6,231 nucleotides of DNA from positions 1-6,231 of the forward strand of contig JAKZTB010000146.1 in the NCBI GenBank assembly GCA_047517345.1, given 5' to 3'. A program made the position numbers and the translations under genes. The DNA is from GCA-2717185 sp047517345. GTDB taxonomy: Bacteria > Pseudomonadota > Alphaproteobacteria > UBA8366 > GCA-2717185. A model generated the notes under the pieces. It did no database searches. It was not told where the DNA came from and saw only the letters and a list, made by a program, of their open reading frames with translations. Positions 5,385-6,231 of the stretch are shown here, piece by piece (the first letter of the stretch is position 1; each line of letters starts with the position of its first letter).

Positions 5385-5403
5385 AAGAAGGCGGTACGCT
5401 TTG
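5385..5403 (+). promoter_or_regulatory. Ribosome binding site and TTG start of the secreted hydrolase
   Basis: The purine-rich AAGAAGG (5385-5391) lies 9 bases before a TTG at 5401. Beginning there gives a compact signal peptide (MRNFVMM followed by an Ala-rich core). The upstream GTG at 5356 would add 15 polar residues and has no comparable ribosome site. ATG codons at 5416 and 5419 are further alternatives. Confidence 0.5.
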
Positions 5404-6201
5404 AGAAATTTCGTGATGATGGCTCTAGCCGTTGCGTTAGCTGCGGCGGCAGGTCAGGTGACCGCGGCAGAACCGTGCGCCGCCGACAACAGGACTCGTG
5501 TTTCGGCAAATGACGAATGCCTGGTGATCAAAACCTACGGCGAGTCTGCCAAGCGAACATCACTGATCATCTTCATCCACGGCGACGGATATCGCCCCGA
5601 TCCTTCCGACTACAGGCCATCCGACTACATGTATCGGATTGCTCAAAAATACGGGGCGAAGGGTGTGGTCGCCGTCGGCTTGATCCGGCCCGGGTACTTT
5701 GATTCGAAGGGGAATCATTCAACGGGCACCAGCCACCGGGAAGGGGACAACTATCAGCCTGATGTGATTGAAACCGTGGCCGCCACCGTTAGGGTGCTCA
5801 AAAACCACTACAAAGCTGAAAACGTTATCCTGGCCGGGCATTCCGGCGGAGCGGCCATATCAGGAGTCATCATTGGCAAATTTCCAGGCCTGGTTAACGC
5901 TGCCGTTCTTGCTGCCTGTCCTTGCAATGTACCTGTATGGCGGACCATGAGACGAGGCTACAACAACTGGCTTTTGAGTCTTTCGCCGCACGATTTCATC
6001 GGTGGAATGGACAAGAACACCAGGGTTGTCGCCGTTACCGGTGCCGACGATGGAAATACAGAACCTGTTTTAGCCAGAGATTACGTGGCAAGCCTTAACA
6101 GCCCGTTGAAAAAGGCGCTATTGACCGGGTTTCACTCGACGGCGAAACATAACGCGACGAAGGCGGTTTCGCCATCCTCCGAGACGATGAGGACCATCTG
6201 A
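5401..6201 (+). CDS. Secreted alpha/beta hydrolase (putative esterase)
   Basis: A 266-residue exported serine hydrolase, numbered from the TTG at 5401. A Sec signal peptide covers about 1-23 (basic Arg2, Ala-rich core, cleavage near Thr-Ala-Ala). The strand LIIFIHGDG places the oxyanion motif His60-Gly-Asp-Gly63. Gly146-His-Ser148-Gly-Gly is the nucleophile elbow, preceded by strand NVILA. Val-Thr-Gly-Ala-Asp216-Asp217 supplies the acid, and His245 or His250 near the C-terminus the histidine. Four cysteines (26, 40, 173, 175) in the mature part could form disulfides in the periplasm. It resembles small periplasmic esterases or dienelactone-hydrolase-like proteins; the substrate is unknown. 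In a 40-codon sample from the early part of the gene, 28 codons end in G or C, against 34 of 40 in the CoA-transferase, a mild hint of different origin. The last 16 residues after His250 are polar and unremarkable, so the exact C-terminus is less certain. Confidence 0.85.
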   Translation: MRNFVMMALAVALAAAAGQVTAAEPCAADNRTRVSANDECLVIKTYGESAKRTSLIIFIHGDGYRPDPSDYRPSDYMYRIAQKYGAKGVVAVGLIRPGYFDSKGNHSTGTSHREGDNYQPDVIETVAATVRVLKNHYKAENVILAGHSGGAAISGVIIGKFPGLVNAAVLAACPCNVPVWRTMRRGYNNWLLSLSPHDFIGGMDKNTRVVAVTGADDGNTEPVLARDYVASLNSPLKKALLTGFHSTAKHNATKAVSPSSETMRTI

Positions 6202-6231
6202 GCGACCAGAACGGCTCCAGCTGGCGCAATA

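Larger units (their letters stand above)
4907..5400. other. Intergenic region without a recognisable gene
   Basis: About 495 bases between the divergent small membrane protein and secreted hydrolase genes. Frames on both strands are short or lack ribosome sites, and they translate to low-complexity, Arg/Pro/Ser-rich sequences. The region contains the promoter near 4972-5000 and small palindromes such as CCTTT-C-AAAGG (4939-4949). It also holds a hairpin at 5101-5114, a repeat-like stretch at about 5150-5300 and an AT-rich palindrome at 5313-5325. A small RNA cannot be excluded, but no rho-independent terminator with a T-run was found. Confidence 0.6.

Noticed and set aside
6132..6231. Minus-strand open frame entering from the right edge and ending at 6132
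   Set aside because: Only about 33 codons are visible, and they overlap the hydrolase end by 70 bases. It might be the tail of a convergent gene, but there is not enough sequence to support it.

Overview
The window looks like an ordinary chromosomal stretch from a GC-rich alphaproteobacterium, possibly rhizobial or Rhodospirillales-like. The basis is the strong G/C preference at third codon positions, a fused SpmA-SpmB membrane protein, a SUGCT-like family III CoA-transferase, and non-coding segments resembling the 'GCGGACAT' dispersed repeats I associate with rhizobial genomes. The repeat comparison is from memory and was not searched. No tRNA, rRNA, CRISPR array or complete mobile element is visible.

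Layout, left to right. Positions 1-137 hold two GGACAT motifs and a 13-bp palindrome, perhaps an insertion-sequence end or a dispersed repeat, then a plausible sigma-70 promoter. Next come a small secreted cysteine-rich protein (138-458, +) and a 428-residue alpha/beta hydrolase (500-1786, +). The hydrolase meets, tail to tail with a 4-base overlap, a fused SpmA-SpmB protein (1783-3075, -). A gap of about 330 bases separates that gene from the divergent CoA-transferase (3406-4623, +). This gap carries two tandem repeats, two inverted repeats and a possible 9-codon leader ORF coupled to the SpmA-SpmB start. The CoA-transferase is followed after 4 bases by a convergent 92-residue membrane protein (4628-4906, -) with a TATAAT-type promoter. 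About 495 bases without a gene follow (4907-5400), partly repeat-like. Last is a secreted alpha/beta hydrolase with a TTG start (5401-6201, +).

The genes do not form an obvious pathway or a single operon. The orientation pattern is + + | - | + | - | +, so most genes are probably transcribed alone. Only the cysteine-rich protein and the first hydrolase (41-base gap, same strand) might share a transcript. The CoA-transferase points to acyl-CoA or dicarboxylate metabolism, and the two hydrolases are from clearly different families. I see no convincing undescribed multi-gene system. The more unusual signals are the leader ORF before the SpmA-SpmB gene, the repeat-rich gaps and the small cysteine-rich exported protein.
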